From contig QWII01000045.1 of the NCBI GenBank assembly GCA_021405325.1, forward strand, positions 19,021-83,020: DNA of 64,000 nt. The letters are read 5' to 3'. Each line of letters opens with the position of its first letter. Positions within the stretch are counted from its first letter, which is position 1. Shown one piece after another: positions 16,796 through 26,800 of the stretch. The position numbers and the translations under genes are program-made. The DNA comes from Caldilinea sp. CFX5 (GTDB lineage: Bacteria; Chloroflexota; Anaerolineae; Caldilineales; Caldilineaceae). The notes beneath the pieces were generated by a model. It searched no databases. It was given only the letters and a program-made list of their open reading frames with translations, and was not told the origin of the DNA.

Positions 16796-19789
16796 ATGTC
16801 AAATCTTACGTCCACCCCCGAAGAACAACTGGCGGCTTTGCGCAAATCAATCGCAGAGCTGACTGCGGCCAATGTGTCGACTCTGGTCATCGCATCTTTG
16901 CAGCAACAACTGACCCAAATCGAAGCGCAGATCCAAACAAGCGGTGGTGCGCTTGTGGGCCACGATGTTGTGACCAGCGGCGGAGCCTTTGTCGGTCGCG
17001 ACCAGCAGATCCACGGCGATCTGGTGCGCGGCGACAAGATCATCCAGAACCCGGAGCAGGTGGCGCCGGAAGATCTGCTGGCCGCCTATCACCGCGACCT
17101 GAACCGGGAGGCGTGTCGTTTGCCCCTCGGTTTTATTGATGAAACCTATGTCCACAGCCGGGGCGAACAGGGGCCGCCGCTGCCTGACATCTTTGTCGAT
17201 CTCGATGTCGTGGCGCCTTTGCCGCGCGCAGAAGAGAGCGAACAGGGGTGGGCGCTGCGGCTGGCGCGCGGCCAGGGCGATGAACGGCTGGCGCTGCTGG
17301 CCGCCCTGGCCCAACCGGAACAGCGCTATACGGTGCTGCTGGGCGACGCCGGTTCAGGCAAAAGCACCTGTGTTAACTATCTGGTCTATCTGCTAACGGC
17401 GCCGGGAACAGCGCCGGCGCACTTCCAGAACCGCCTGGTCGTCCGCCTGATTCTACGCGAGGTGGCGGCCCAACAGATTCCAGCCAATGCCCCCCGTGGC
17501 ACAGCGCAGATGCTCTGGGACGCCCTTCATGCCGACATCAGCCGCACGCTGGGCAAGGCCAGCGCTGATAAGCTCTTTCCCTATCTCCAGGCGCGTCTCT
17601 GTCGGGAGGGCGGGGTGATTCTGCTCGATGGGCTGGATGAAGTGCCCCAGGCGAACCGCCGTCGGCAAGCGTTGGTGGAGGCGGTGACGGCGCTGGTGCA
17701 TCTGCTGCCGCCGGCGCAGAGCCAGGTGCTGGTGACGGCGCGCCCCTATGCCTATGCCGAAAAAGCGTGGCAATTGCCCAACTTTACGACCCTGGCGCTC
17801 GCCCCCTTTACCGCCGCTCAAGTCGAACAATTTCTGGCGCGTTGGCATCAAGCGGTGCGCCCGGCGCTGGGCTGGAATGAAGCGACGGCGCGGGCAAAAA
17901 GCGCCGAGTTGCACGCCGCGCTGTCCGGCCAGCCCTACCTGGCTGACCTGGCGGCGCGCCCGCTGCTGCTGACGCTCATGGCCACGTTGCATTCCAGTTG
18001 GGGAACGTTGCCGCACGATCGCGCCCAACTCTATGAAGAGGCGGTCAACCTGTTGCTGGCGCGCTGGCAAAAGGCGCGCGAGGTGCGCGGCCCCGACGAC
18101 GCTTTGGTGGTCGAACCGGCGATCACACAAGCGCTCGGGGTCGGGTTGCCGCGTATCCGCACGGCCCTGGAGACGCTGGCCTGGCGCGCTCACGACGCCC
18201 AACGGCAGGCCGGCTACAGCGCTACTGCCGCCACTGATAGCGCCGCGGCTGACAACGAGGCGGCTGACATTGAGGAAGGCGAGGTGCTCAAGGCGTTGAA
18301 ACCATTGTCAGGCGCCATTGACACGGATACGTTGCTCGCGTATTTGCAAGACCGCGCCGGGCTGTTGCTGGCGCGGCGGGAGGGGCGCTATGCCTTTCCC
18401 CATCGTTCCTTCCAGGAGTACCTGGCCGCCTGTCACCTGACCGAACAGCCCGATGCGGCCCAACGGTTGCGCACCCTGGCGCAGCAAGACCCGGCCTGGT
18501 GGCGGGAAGTGGTGCTGCTGGCCATCGGCAAACGCAAACAAGGGGGCTTAGGCGCCGCCACTGAGATGGTCAATACGTTGCTGGGGGGCGCCTTTGCGGA
18601 ATTTAAAAGCGTGACCGACAACCAATGGCGGCTGGCGACCATGGCCGGCCTGGCGGTAGAGGAGTTGCGACTGCCGGAGCAGGCAGAGCCGGATGAGTTC
18701 TATACACTACTACTCGATCGCGTGCGCAACTGGCTGGCTCACCTGGTGGCCGGCGGTCATCTGCCCCCGCGCGAACGGCTGGCCGCCGGCGATCTGCTGG
18801 GACGGCTGGGCGATCCACGGCCGGGCGTGGGGGTGCTTGTGCGACCAGGTCAACCCGATCGGCCCGATATTGTCTGGGTGGCAATTCCCGCCGGGCCATT
18901 TATCATGGGCAGTGCTGACGACGATGAACTGGCTTATGGCGATGAAAAACCGCAACATACGCTGACCTTGCCCACCTTCTACATGGCGCGCTATCCGCTG
19001 ACCAATGCCCAATTTCGCCCCTTTATTGCCGCGGGCGGCTATGATGACGCGCAATGGTGGACAGCGGAAGGCTGGGCCTGGCGCCAAGGGGCGGACGCTG
19101 ATCTCTCGCCGATCGATAATGAAGAAGTCAAAAAGACTTATGAACGCTGGCTGGCCGGACGCCCGGCAAAAGAACGCAACCAGCCTTATTGGTGGGATCA
19201 CCCGCAATGGGGGGCGGCCAACCGCCCGGTGGTGGGCATTTCCTGGTATGAAGCGCTGGCCTACAGCCGTTGGTTGAATGCCACCTTGCAAAGTGCTGCC
19301 CAGCCTTTGTCGCTCTGGCCGCAAGGCCATTGCTCTTTCCCCGGCGCTTACGCCGTTCGTCTCCCCACCGAAGCGGAATGGGAAAAGGCGGCGCGCGGCC
19401 AGAACGGGTGGCGTTGGTCGTGGGGCAATGAGTGGCAACCGGGTTTGTGCAACAGCGAGGAGATAGCACTGGCACAGACCAGTACCGTCGGCGCTTTTCC
19501 CGGTAGTGTCAATTCCTACGGTTTAGAGGATATGACCGGCAATGTCTGGGAATGGACACAGACCCGTTGGGGCCGCCAGAGCCTTTATCGCCCCGATTAT
19601 AGTTATCCTTACCGATCCGATGACGGACGCGAAGATCTGGCCGGTCCTGATTTGCACATTTTGCGTGGCGGGTCGTACTATCATGAGCAACGCATCGTGC
19701 GGTGTGCGTATCGGGACAGGAGCATTCCCGACAACTTCTTCGACGACGACGGGGTGCGGTTGGTGGTGTCCCTAGCTTCTTGCTGTTGA
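16796..19789 (+). CDS. STAND NTPase: NACHT domain fused to a C-terminal formylglycine-generating-enzyme-like (SUMF1) domain
   Basis: In 997 residues: an N-terminal helical segment, then glycine-rich short repeats GGALVGHD / GGAFVGRD / GDLVRGDK (about residues 49-82). A NACHT ATPase follows with Walker A LLGDAGSGKST (about 182), Walker B VILLDGLDEVP (about 273) and a sensor-like VLVTARPYAY. After a helical region, a SUMF1/C-lectin-fold domain runs from WVAIPAGPFIMGS (about 695) to the end (GISWYEALAYSRWLN, LPTEAEWEKAARG, GNVWEWT, LRGGSYY). NACHT proteins are ATP-driven switches used in signalling and antiphage defence. The SUMF1 fold here is probably a sensor or ligand-binding module rather than a sulfatase activator. 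The last 40 residues resemble a diversity-generating retroelement target. AGGAG precedes ATG 16796. Confidence 0.88.
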   Translation: MSNLTSTPEEQLAALRKSIAELTAANVSTLVIASLQQQLTQIEAQIQTSGGALVGHDVVTSGGAFVGRDQQIHGDLVRGDKIIQNPEQVAPEDLLAAYHRDLNREACRLPLGFIDETYVHSRGEQGPPLPDIFVDLDVVAPLPRAEESEQGWALRLARGQGDERLALLAALAQPEQRYTVLLGDAGSGKSTCVNYLVYLLTAPGTAPAHFQNRLVVRLILREVAAQQIPANAPRGTAQMLWDALHADISRTLGKASADKLFPYLQARLCREGGVILLDGLDEVPQANRRRQALVEAVTALVHLLPPAQSQVLVTARPYAYAEKAWQLPNFTTLALAPFTAAQVEQFLARWHQAVRPALGWNEATARAKSAELHAALSGQPYLADLAARPLLLTLMATLHSSWGTLPHDRAQLYEEAVNLLLARWQKAREVRGPDDALVVEPAITQALGVGLPRIRTALETLAWRAHDAQRQAGYSATAATDSAAADNEAADIEEGEVLKALKPLSGAIDTDTLLAYLQDRAGLLLARREGRYAFPHRSFQEYLAACHLTEQPDAAQRLRTLAQQDPAWWREVVLLAIGKRKQGGLGAATEMVNTLLGGAFAEFKSVTDNQWRLATMAGLAVEELRLPEQAEPDEFYTLLLDRVRNWLAHLVAGGHLPPRERLAAGDLLGRLGDPRPGVGVLVRPGQPDRPDIVWVAIPAGPFIMGSADDDELAYGDEKPQHTLTLPTFYMARYPLTNAQFRPFIAAGGYDDAQWWTAEGWAWRQGADADLSPIDNEEVKKTYERWLAGRPAKERNQPYWWDHPQWGAANRPVVGISWYEALAYSRWLNATLQSAAQPLSLWPQGHCSFPGAYAVRLPTEAEWEKAARGQNGWRWSWGNEWQPGLCNSEEIALAQTSTVGAFPGSVNSYGLEDMTGNVWEWTQTRWGRQSLYRPDYSYPYRSDDGREDLAGPDLHILRGGSYYHEQRIVRCAYRDRSIPDNFFDDDGVRLVVSLASCC
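19654..19780 (+). other. Possible diversity-generating-retroelement variable region in the SUMF1 C-terminus
   Basis: The segment encodes RGGSYYHEQRIVRCAYR followed by P, seven mostly NNY-coded residues (D N F F D D D), and G-V-R. This is the layout of DGR variable regions in C-lectin/SUMF1 targets, where template AAY codons become NNY. A 29-bp hairpin begins 31 bases after the segment. No reverse transcriptase or template repeat is in the window, and conserved SUMF1 ends look partly similar, so this is only a candidate. Confidence 0.3.
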
Positions 19790-19810
19790 ATTCTGAATTC
19801 TGAATGCTGA

Positions 19811-19879
19811 CTGCTGCTCTGTGCGAGTCCGTGACTCGCCCTGGCGGGTTGCGAGTCACGGACTCGCACAGAGCAGCAG
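19811..19879. repeat. Perfect 29-bp palindrome downstream of the NACHT-SUMF1 gene
   Basis: Arms 19811-19839 and 19851-19879 are exact reverse complements around an 11-base spacer. The core gcgagtcacggactcgc is the same as at 8206-8222. It lies between convergent genes (NACHT-SUMF1 and hicB) and can act as terminator for both. Confidence 0.85.
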
Positions 19880-19915
19880 TTACACCGACTTGGACTCATT
19901 ACGAATGGGCCAGGA

Positions 19916-20266
19916 TTAGGAAGCGGCATACTCGGCATGAGCCGCTTTTGCCAACACATCAGCCGCCCACTGGTTAATGCTTTTGTGCTTGATCTCGGCG
20001 GCGGTCGCCACCGCCATGTGGACTTCCGGTGCAAGGCGCAAGGTCAATTTGCCGGAATACGCGCGCTGCGGCGTCTGGCCGATTTGCGCACAGACGGCCA
20101 GATAGTGATTCACCGCCTCGTGAAAAGCCGCTTCTAATTCTGCGACACTGCTGCCGTGAAAGCTGACAATATCCTGGATGCCCACAAGATGCCCGACGAA
20201 GATCTTGTCCTCAGGATCATATTCAATGTGGGCGATATAGTTGCGAAAACGCATGGTATTCATCAT
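19916..20266 (-). CDS. hicB: HicB-family antitoxin-like protein, orphan
   Basis: This 116-residue protein has the HicB N-terminal fold (YIAHIEYDPEDKIFVGHLVGI, then SFHGSSVAELEAAFHEAVNHYL). A C-terminal ribbon-helix-helix-like part follows (LTLRLAPEVHMAVATAAEIK..INQWAADVLAKAA). HicB proteins neutralise the HicA mRNA-cleaving toxin and repress their own operon through the C-terminal DNA-binding part. A hicA gene (about 60 codons with a GSH motif) would be expected directly upstream, above 20266; none is visible there, only a short start-less open frame. The protein is therefore a solitary regulator or a leftover antitoxin. ATG codons occur at residues 1, 2 and 5; the exact start is open. Confidence 0.8.
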   Translation of the reverse strand: MMNTMRFRNYIAHIEYDPEDKIFVGHLVGIQDIVSFHGSSVAELEAAFHEAVNHYLAVCAQIGQTPQRAYSGKLTLRLAPEVHMAVATAAEIKHKSINQWAADVLAKAAHAEYAAS

Positions 20267-20324
20267 GGTAGTCTACTGCTGCTGACCAGATAATGTCAAA
20301 CACCTCACGGCCCAACAACCGCGT

Positions 20325-20465
20325 TTATGGCTGTTCAACCAGCGGGAGGAAGAGCGTGTGTACGGCTGCTTCCTCCTCTTCTTCCCACGGATCACGTTCG
20401 GCGGCCAGTTCGTTGCCCTCATCATCAGTGGCGGGTAGATCGCAGACGACAATGTCGGTGAGTCG
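20325..20465 (-). pseudogene. Start-less open frame following the 76-residue ORF
   Basis: The frame encodes about 47 acidic residues (including AERDPWEEEEAAVHTLFLPL) ending at TAA 20325-20327. It has no start codon and is in frame with the small gene upstream, separated from it by two stops (20466-20468 and 20472-20474). It may be a decayed C-terminal extension of that gene, or chance. Confidence 0.2.
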
Positions 20466-20471
20466 TTACGA

Positions 20472-20702
20472 TTATCGTTCGAGCAAGAAAGTCAATAAGC
20501 TCGCTAGATCGGCGAACATGTGCCGTTCCCCCGTCTGCACCGATTGCAACGACGCCCGCCACGCCCCATCCGCCCCGCTCCGCCAGAGCCGCAAGAGATA
20601 GGAATGGCGCTCTTCGATCTGGCTGGGCGCTCTTCCCGCAAGCAAGCTGGGGGGACTTTCTAGGGGTGGCAGGTTTGTACTCATTAGTTCTTTCTCTTTC
20701 AT
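20472..20702 (-). CDS. Small conserved-looking hypothetical protein
   Basis: This 76-residue product has a polar N-terminus, then SYLLRLWRSGADGAWRASLQ and SVQTGERHMFADLASLLTFL. Short proteins ending in W-R-A-S-L-x ... TGERhxFadLexLxxFL turn up often in Chloroflexota as I recall them, so this is probably a real gene of unknown function. The start may be ATG 20702 or ATG 20684 (MSTNLP), the latter after an agagaaag stretch. It lies upstream of hicB on the same strand, but the roughly 205 bases between hold only a broken open frame. No signal peptide or membrane helix. Confidence 0.5.
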   Translation of the reverse strand: MKEKELMSTNLPPLESPPSLLAGRAPSQIEERHSYLLRLWRSGADGAWRASLQSVQTGERHMFADLASLLTFLLER

Positions 20703-20765
20703 CGGCTGGTTGCCTACTTCTGATCGTACCCACCCAACGTCAATCGTCCGTCAATGGCGATGATC

Positions 20766-20828
20766 GTAGGTGCGGTTTGCAACCGCACGGGTGCTTCGGA
20801 AACCCGTGCGGTTGCAAACCGCACCTAC
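20766..20828. repeat. 27-bp perfect palindrome, gtaggtgcggttt family, copy 1
   Basis: Arms 20766-20792 and 20802-20828 are exact reverse complements (gtaggtgcggtttgcaacc...). The second arm ends 8 bases before the stop of the giant gene (20837). A closely similar copy lies at 31394-31455 just upstream of the same gene, so the gene is bracketed by the family. This copy may serve as its terminator. Confidence 0.9.
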
Positions 20829-20836
20829 CACTGCCC

Positions 20837-23800
20837 TTAGTTTCTGATCACTGGCAAGTAGAGGGTGACACTACCACCATTTTCCGCCGCACTAGCTGGA
20901 ACGGGGGCGCTTTCCGTTGTAAGCTGGGCTTCTGGCATTGGCGTATCTACCGGGGTTTCCGCGCTGACCGGCGTTACTGTTTCGACCGGCGCCTCCTCGC
21001 TCGTTGGCGGCGCCGGCGCGGTGGCTGTGGCTGCGGCTGTTGGTGTGCTTGCGCTATCCACCGCGGCAGCATCCGCCTGCACCTGCGCCTTGCCCCGTGT
21101 AATCAGCGGCAGGAAAATCCGCTTCGACGTTGGCGGCGGTGGTGGCGTCACCGTGCCGATCTGCCAGATCCACTCCGCCGGCGTCGGGTCGAGGGCGCCC
21201 TGGTCGTTGCTGGCAAGGACGTGGAAGATGTGTTGGCCTTGCGCCAACCCACTGTAGCGCTGCGGGCTGGTGCAGGGGGTAAAGTCGCCCGCGTCCAGTT
21301 GACAGAGGAAGCTGTTCACCGGCTGCCCCTGCGCATCGACGCCGCTGAACTGGAAGGTGGCGCTCGTCTCGCTCAAGGAATCGCTCGGCCCAGCGCTGAT
21401 GGTCGTCTCCAGCGTCGGCAGCGGCGGCACATCGACCAGCAACCCTTTATCCATCGCGGTCTGATGCCCCGCCCGGTCGATGGCGCGCAGGGTGAATTTG
21501 AGATTCTTCCCCGCCGCGTTATCACCCAGCCAGAGCGCGGTACTCCAGTTACCCTGCTCATCGAAGGTGACATCGCTGAATGGCCCATCGTTGACGCTGA
21601 TCTGTACCGCCGCCAGACCGAGTTTGTCACTGGCGTTGCCACGCAGGCGCATCAAGCTGTTGCCCAGGCCGTAACTGTCGGCGCTGGTCAGTTTGTCATT
21701 GCTCAACGTCACCGTCGGGTCGTGGGTATCAAACACCACGGTGGCCGGGAAGAGCGTGCGTTGCGTGTTGCCCGCCCAATCAGTGGCCTGGGCGACGAGG
21801 GTATGTTCGCCTTCAAACTTGTCGGGGTCGAAGGCCGGCAGCTTGACCGCCACGCGGCGTTCGGCTACCTTGAGCGCACTCGCCTGGGCAAAGTCAATCG
21901 TCGCCGCTGCTGCGCCATCCAACAGGATCACCACCTGGCGCAAATTCGCAACGGCTTGCGCCGCCACCGTCACTGTCAACACTTGACCGGGATCGACGGC
22001 AAGCAGGCTGTGATTGGTCGGGTTGAGCAGCAGGGCGCTTGGTTCGCTCGCATCCACACCCCACCCCGACCCTCCCCAGCTTGGGGAGGGAGCAGATGGT
22101 TGCGCAGAAGTTGACGTTTCCGTTGCCCCTGCAAGACTCCCGCTCCAAGCTGGGGAGCGGGAGTCCCCTTGGGGCGCGGGTGGGGTTGCAACGCAGAAAC
22201 CGTAGCCATCGCAAGCATTGACGCTGCGGGCGGGCGCCCCGACAATCTCCCAGACGGTGCAGCTTGTGCTGAGACGATTGCGCAAGGTCAGGTCGGGGAA
22301 GAGACCGGCCACGTCGGCATCGTCGGCGAAGTCGCGCACCAGGGCGCTGACACCGTCGCACGGGCCGCTGAAGTTTTTGTCGCTCAAGTAGCGATCTTCG
22401 GCGCTGTAGGCATAGTTGACCTCGGCGCGGGTGACGCCGTTGCCTTCGTTGAACTGCGCCCCGGTCGCCTGGGCCGTGAAGGTGATGCGTGGCGCCAGGG
22501 TGTCGATGATCCCACGCCAGGCCGCCGGATGGAACGAGCGGTTGGCAAGGTTGTCGGTTGTGCGCAGATCGATCTGGTACTGTCCTTCCAGACCGGCAGG
22601 CACGGTGACGAGCCACTTGGTGACCGGCGCGTCTGGTTCCGCCAACTCAGCCTCCTGCCGCACTGTCGCTTCGGTATGATAAAGCGCCTGCACCAGGTAG
22701 GGCGAGAGCGCCGCCTTGAAGACGCCCACATCATCAAAGAAGCCGTCGATCAGCCCGGTAAAGCCCGTGTCGCCAGCTTGCCCACCGATCAACAGCGGCC
22801 ATTTTGGGTGCTTGGGGTCAACCAGATCGCCACGGAAGGGTACTTTGCTGGCTAACTCACCATCGACATAGAGGCGCGCTTCGCCGGCGCCGGCATCCAC
22901 CACGCCGACAATTTGGTGCCAGCGTTTGTCATTGATCGCCGCCGTGCCTTTGGCCACGATGCCGCCATTGAGCCGCAGCATGGGTACGCCCTCTTGCAGC
23001 ACCAGGGCATAGCCGACCCGTTTGGCATCCTCTTTGCTCAAGATCACCCCATCGGTCTGGGTGGTGAGCAGCCAGCTTTGCAGGCTGAAACTGTCGCCGG
23101 CGGTGAAGTCGAACTCACCGGCTTGGGGCCGTTGCAGCGGACCGGCTTCCCCCGGAATCATGCGCAATGCCCCGTCATTTTGCCCCGGCTGTCCGGCGAT
23201 ACATTGATTGACGCAGTTGACATCGGTGTGCAAGGGCGAGATGTCATGATAGTTGCGCTCATCGGACGTCTCGTCGAAGGGCAGGAAGAGCAGCGTATCC
23301 GAGAGGGCGCGCATCCGCTGGATCGGCACAAAGCTCATCTCCACTTTGCTCACGCCGTCGGGGTCATCAGCGCTGCCCTCAATGGTCGTCGGTTTGTCGC
23401 CGGCAAAGGTGGTCTGCGCCATGGCCACGGCGCTCACCTGGGCATTCGGACCCGCCGCATCAAGCGTGATCAGCCGCACCAAAGTAGCCGCATTGCCCAC
23501 CCGGTCGGCGGCGCGCACGGTGACGGTATAGACGCCGGACAGGTTCGGGGCGCTGTCGAGCGGATAGTTGAGCGACCAGATGCCCTGGTCCGTCAGCGCC
23601 GCCGGTTGCCAGCCGTTGCCCGCCACATTCAGACTGCCGTTTTGCAACATGACCTCCACCTGTTGCACGCCGCTGCCGGCGCCGCCGGCAATGGCCGGGT
23701 CAACCGCCGTACCTTGCAGCCCGATCTGCCACTGTCCAACGATAGGCGAGACGGGAACCAACCGGGCCTGGTCGGCGAAGTCGGTTTGGATCTGGGGGGC

Positions 23801-26800
23801 GCCAGCATCGACGATCACGGTTGTCGTGCCGGGAGTGCTTTCCACATTCCCCGCCACATCAGTCGCCCGGCTTTGTAGCCCATAGCGTCCTTCCGCCACC
23901 TGCAACGGATAAACCCACGTCGCCCCGCCACTCGCCACTTGCCACCCGCCACCATTCACACTCACCTGCACCCCCTGGACACCATTCGCATCATTGGCGT
24001 TGCCGCCGATGATCAGGGTTTGCGCCGCGCCGGGCGTCCCCTGGACATAGCCGCCGTCGGTGAGCGAGGTGATGTTGGAGGTCGGCGGGTCGGCGTCAAC
24101 GGTGAGACTCACCCCGGCGCTGCTTTTGATCACGCCGCCGCGCGTATCCTGCGCGGCTAGGTTCAGCCGCAGCGTGTTGACCGCGGTACTTGCGGGGGAG
24201 GTGGCGAGACAGTACGCGTTTTGTGTATTGTCCTTGATCGCCTGCACCGTCGCCTGGTCGAGGGTGGTGTTGTAGACTTGCAACTGATCCAGCTCGCCGG
24301 TGAAGAACGCGGTGTTGCTGGCAAAAGCGCCGATAGTCACGTTGCCGGGGGCAAGGATACCCGCCGTGGCCTGGTCGGTTGGCGTGGTGCGCAATTGACC
24401 ATCGACATAGATCAGGGCCGTCACCTCATTTTGCGCCAGGACGATGTGATGCCACTGGCCATCGGCCACGCCGACATTGCTGGTCACGTTGACCAGGTTG
24501 GAGACATAATTCAGCCGCCCGTCGCGCAGCACAAAGCGCCAGTTGTCGTTCGTCACCAGGGCGAAATCACCACCGGTGGCGGCGCTGGTCTTGAGCCAGA
24601 AGGCCAGGCTAAAGCGGTTGCCGCGCGCGCCAGAGATGGCGACGCTCAGTTTTTGCCCCCCGTTGAAACGCACGGCAAAATCCGAACGGGGCGCGCCGGG
24701 AGCGCCGTCAATGCCCGCCACAGGGCAAGCGTCGCCGGTACAGGTGGCGTTGGCGTTCCAACCGGAGGCGTCGGTAAAGGTGGTTGCGCCCGGTAACTCC
24801 TCAAAGGGCAAGACCAGCACCGGCTGCGAATCGGCCGGTGGGCAGGCCAGACTGCTGCCGGAGAGGGCGGAGGGCAGTACGGCCCAAGGACTGGTTTGCG
24901 GCGTCAACCCGGCCACCGGTGTACCATCGCTGTTGAGTAGCGTGTAAGACTGTTTAGCCGCGCCGCCATTCAACGGCGTCCAACTCAAGAGCCAGCCGTG
25001 AACGCCGGGGTGATAGGCGACGCCGACATTGCCAAGGGCAAACTGCTGGTTGGTCAGCACCGGGTTGGCATCGTTGCGGTTTTGGAACAAGATCGTATCG
25101 GCCAGATTGCCGCTGTCGAGGTAGGCCACGATGCTGCGTCCGCTGAGGGGGTCATAGGCCAGTTGCGGCGCGGTTTGGTCACCGGCTTTGACATCGCCGG
25201 TCAGTGTGCGTTGGCTGCCCGCGATCACGGCGCCGGCAGCATCAAAATCGGCCACCTGCAAGATGTTGTTGGGTTGACCAGGCTTGGGTTGGCTCCACAG
25301 CACCCGATAAGCGTCGCCGATCCAGGCCACATCCAGGTTGAGATAGCTGATGCGCAGGGGATTGGCCAGGCCGGCGGTCACATCGGCGGACGGCAAGCTG
25401 GCCGCGTTGCCCAGCGGATTGCCATTGACGTCAAAGCGGCGCGCCACAATGCGTGAACTCATAAAGTAGAGTACGCTGGTCGTGCCGACGCGGCGCTGTT
25501 GGATGCCTTCATAGGCAACCAGGAAGTTCGTCCCATCGCTGGCGACGACCGGGTGGAAGTAGTGATCGTAGTCGGCCTGCGCCATGTCTTCCGCCACCAC
25601 AAACTCGGTCGGTGTGGCCGAGGAAAGATCCTGATTTGTCAGCATCCCCATAATCACGCTGCGGTTGTCACGGAATTGGCTCCAGACAAAGAAGCAGCGA
25701 CCAAAGGCATTGCAGGCGACATCGGTCGGGCTGGCGTCGTGCAACTGGCCGCCGCCAAAGGCTTTATTGACGCCCGCCGGGAGATTCCAGGCGCCGGCCT
25801 GACCGGCGAAGAGTTGGGTATACGGTTCAGGGTTTTGCGTCGCGCTGCGGTTGAGCGCCGTCACGGCATAGCTATCCTGACTGCTGAAGTTGAGCGGCGC
25901 GACCGCTGTGCGCCAGGCCGGCAGAGCGCTGGTAAAACCACCGAGCGTGCCGGGCGTCGCCGGTTGCCATTGCCAGGCCGGGACGTTGCCGGCGCTCAGG
26001 CGGGCGCGCGCTAGGCTGGTGATCGTGAGCTTCTGCGAAGTTGTGCCGGCAACCAGCAGGTTGGTCGTCGTGGTGACAAGGTTTGTCTGATCCAGGGCGA
26101 GCCGATAGGTGCTGACGGGCGGCGTCAAGGCCGCGGGCGCATTCACCTGCAAACCGCCGGCGGTGAAGGGCGCGCCCAGGTTGGCGACTGTGGTCGTGTA
26201 GAGCAACGTTTGCCCCGGCTTGACAATGCGGTCAGTGTCGTTGACAGCCACCTGTACCACTAGCGGGTTCTTGTTGACGATGAGCGGGTGATAGGGCCGG
26301 CCATCGGGGTCGAGCCGCTTGTGAGGATCGGGGTTGGTCGCCAACTCTTTTTCGGCCTGATCGCTGATCCCGTCGCCATCACTGTCGGGTGACGTCGGGT
26401 CAGAAGAGACGATCTGGTTGAGCGTCTGCGTGCCGGTGATCACCACTGTCCAGCCGCCGACCCAGCTATTGGTGGGCGTCACTAAACCATTGGCGATGGT
26501 GTAAACCTGATGATAGACCTCATCGCCATCCAACAGACCGTCGTTATCGCTGTCTTTGCTGGCCGGGTTGGTGCCCAACTGCAACTCTTGGGCATCGGGC
26601 AAACCGTCACCGTCCGTGTCCGGGCTAACGGGCGAGATGGCGACGCCCTGGCTGCGCCATTGCAACTCATAGCTGTCGCTCAAGCCATCGCCGTCGGCGT
26701 CCCAGGTGGCGTCGTTGGGGTCGTTGCCCTGGCGGGCCGTGGAACGCAAGCCGTCGCCGTCGGCATCGGCCAGCGTCTGGAATTGGGCGTCCCAGCCCAG

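Noticed and set aside
16796..20702. Complete antiphage defence island
   Set aside because: A NACHT protein and an orphan HicB are present, but no nuclease, methylase or other defence partner is adjacent; defence is only one possibility.
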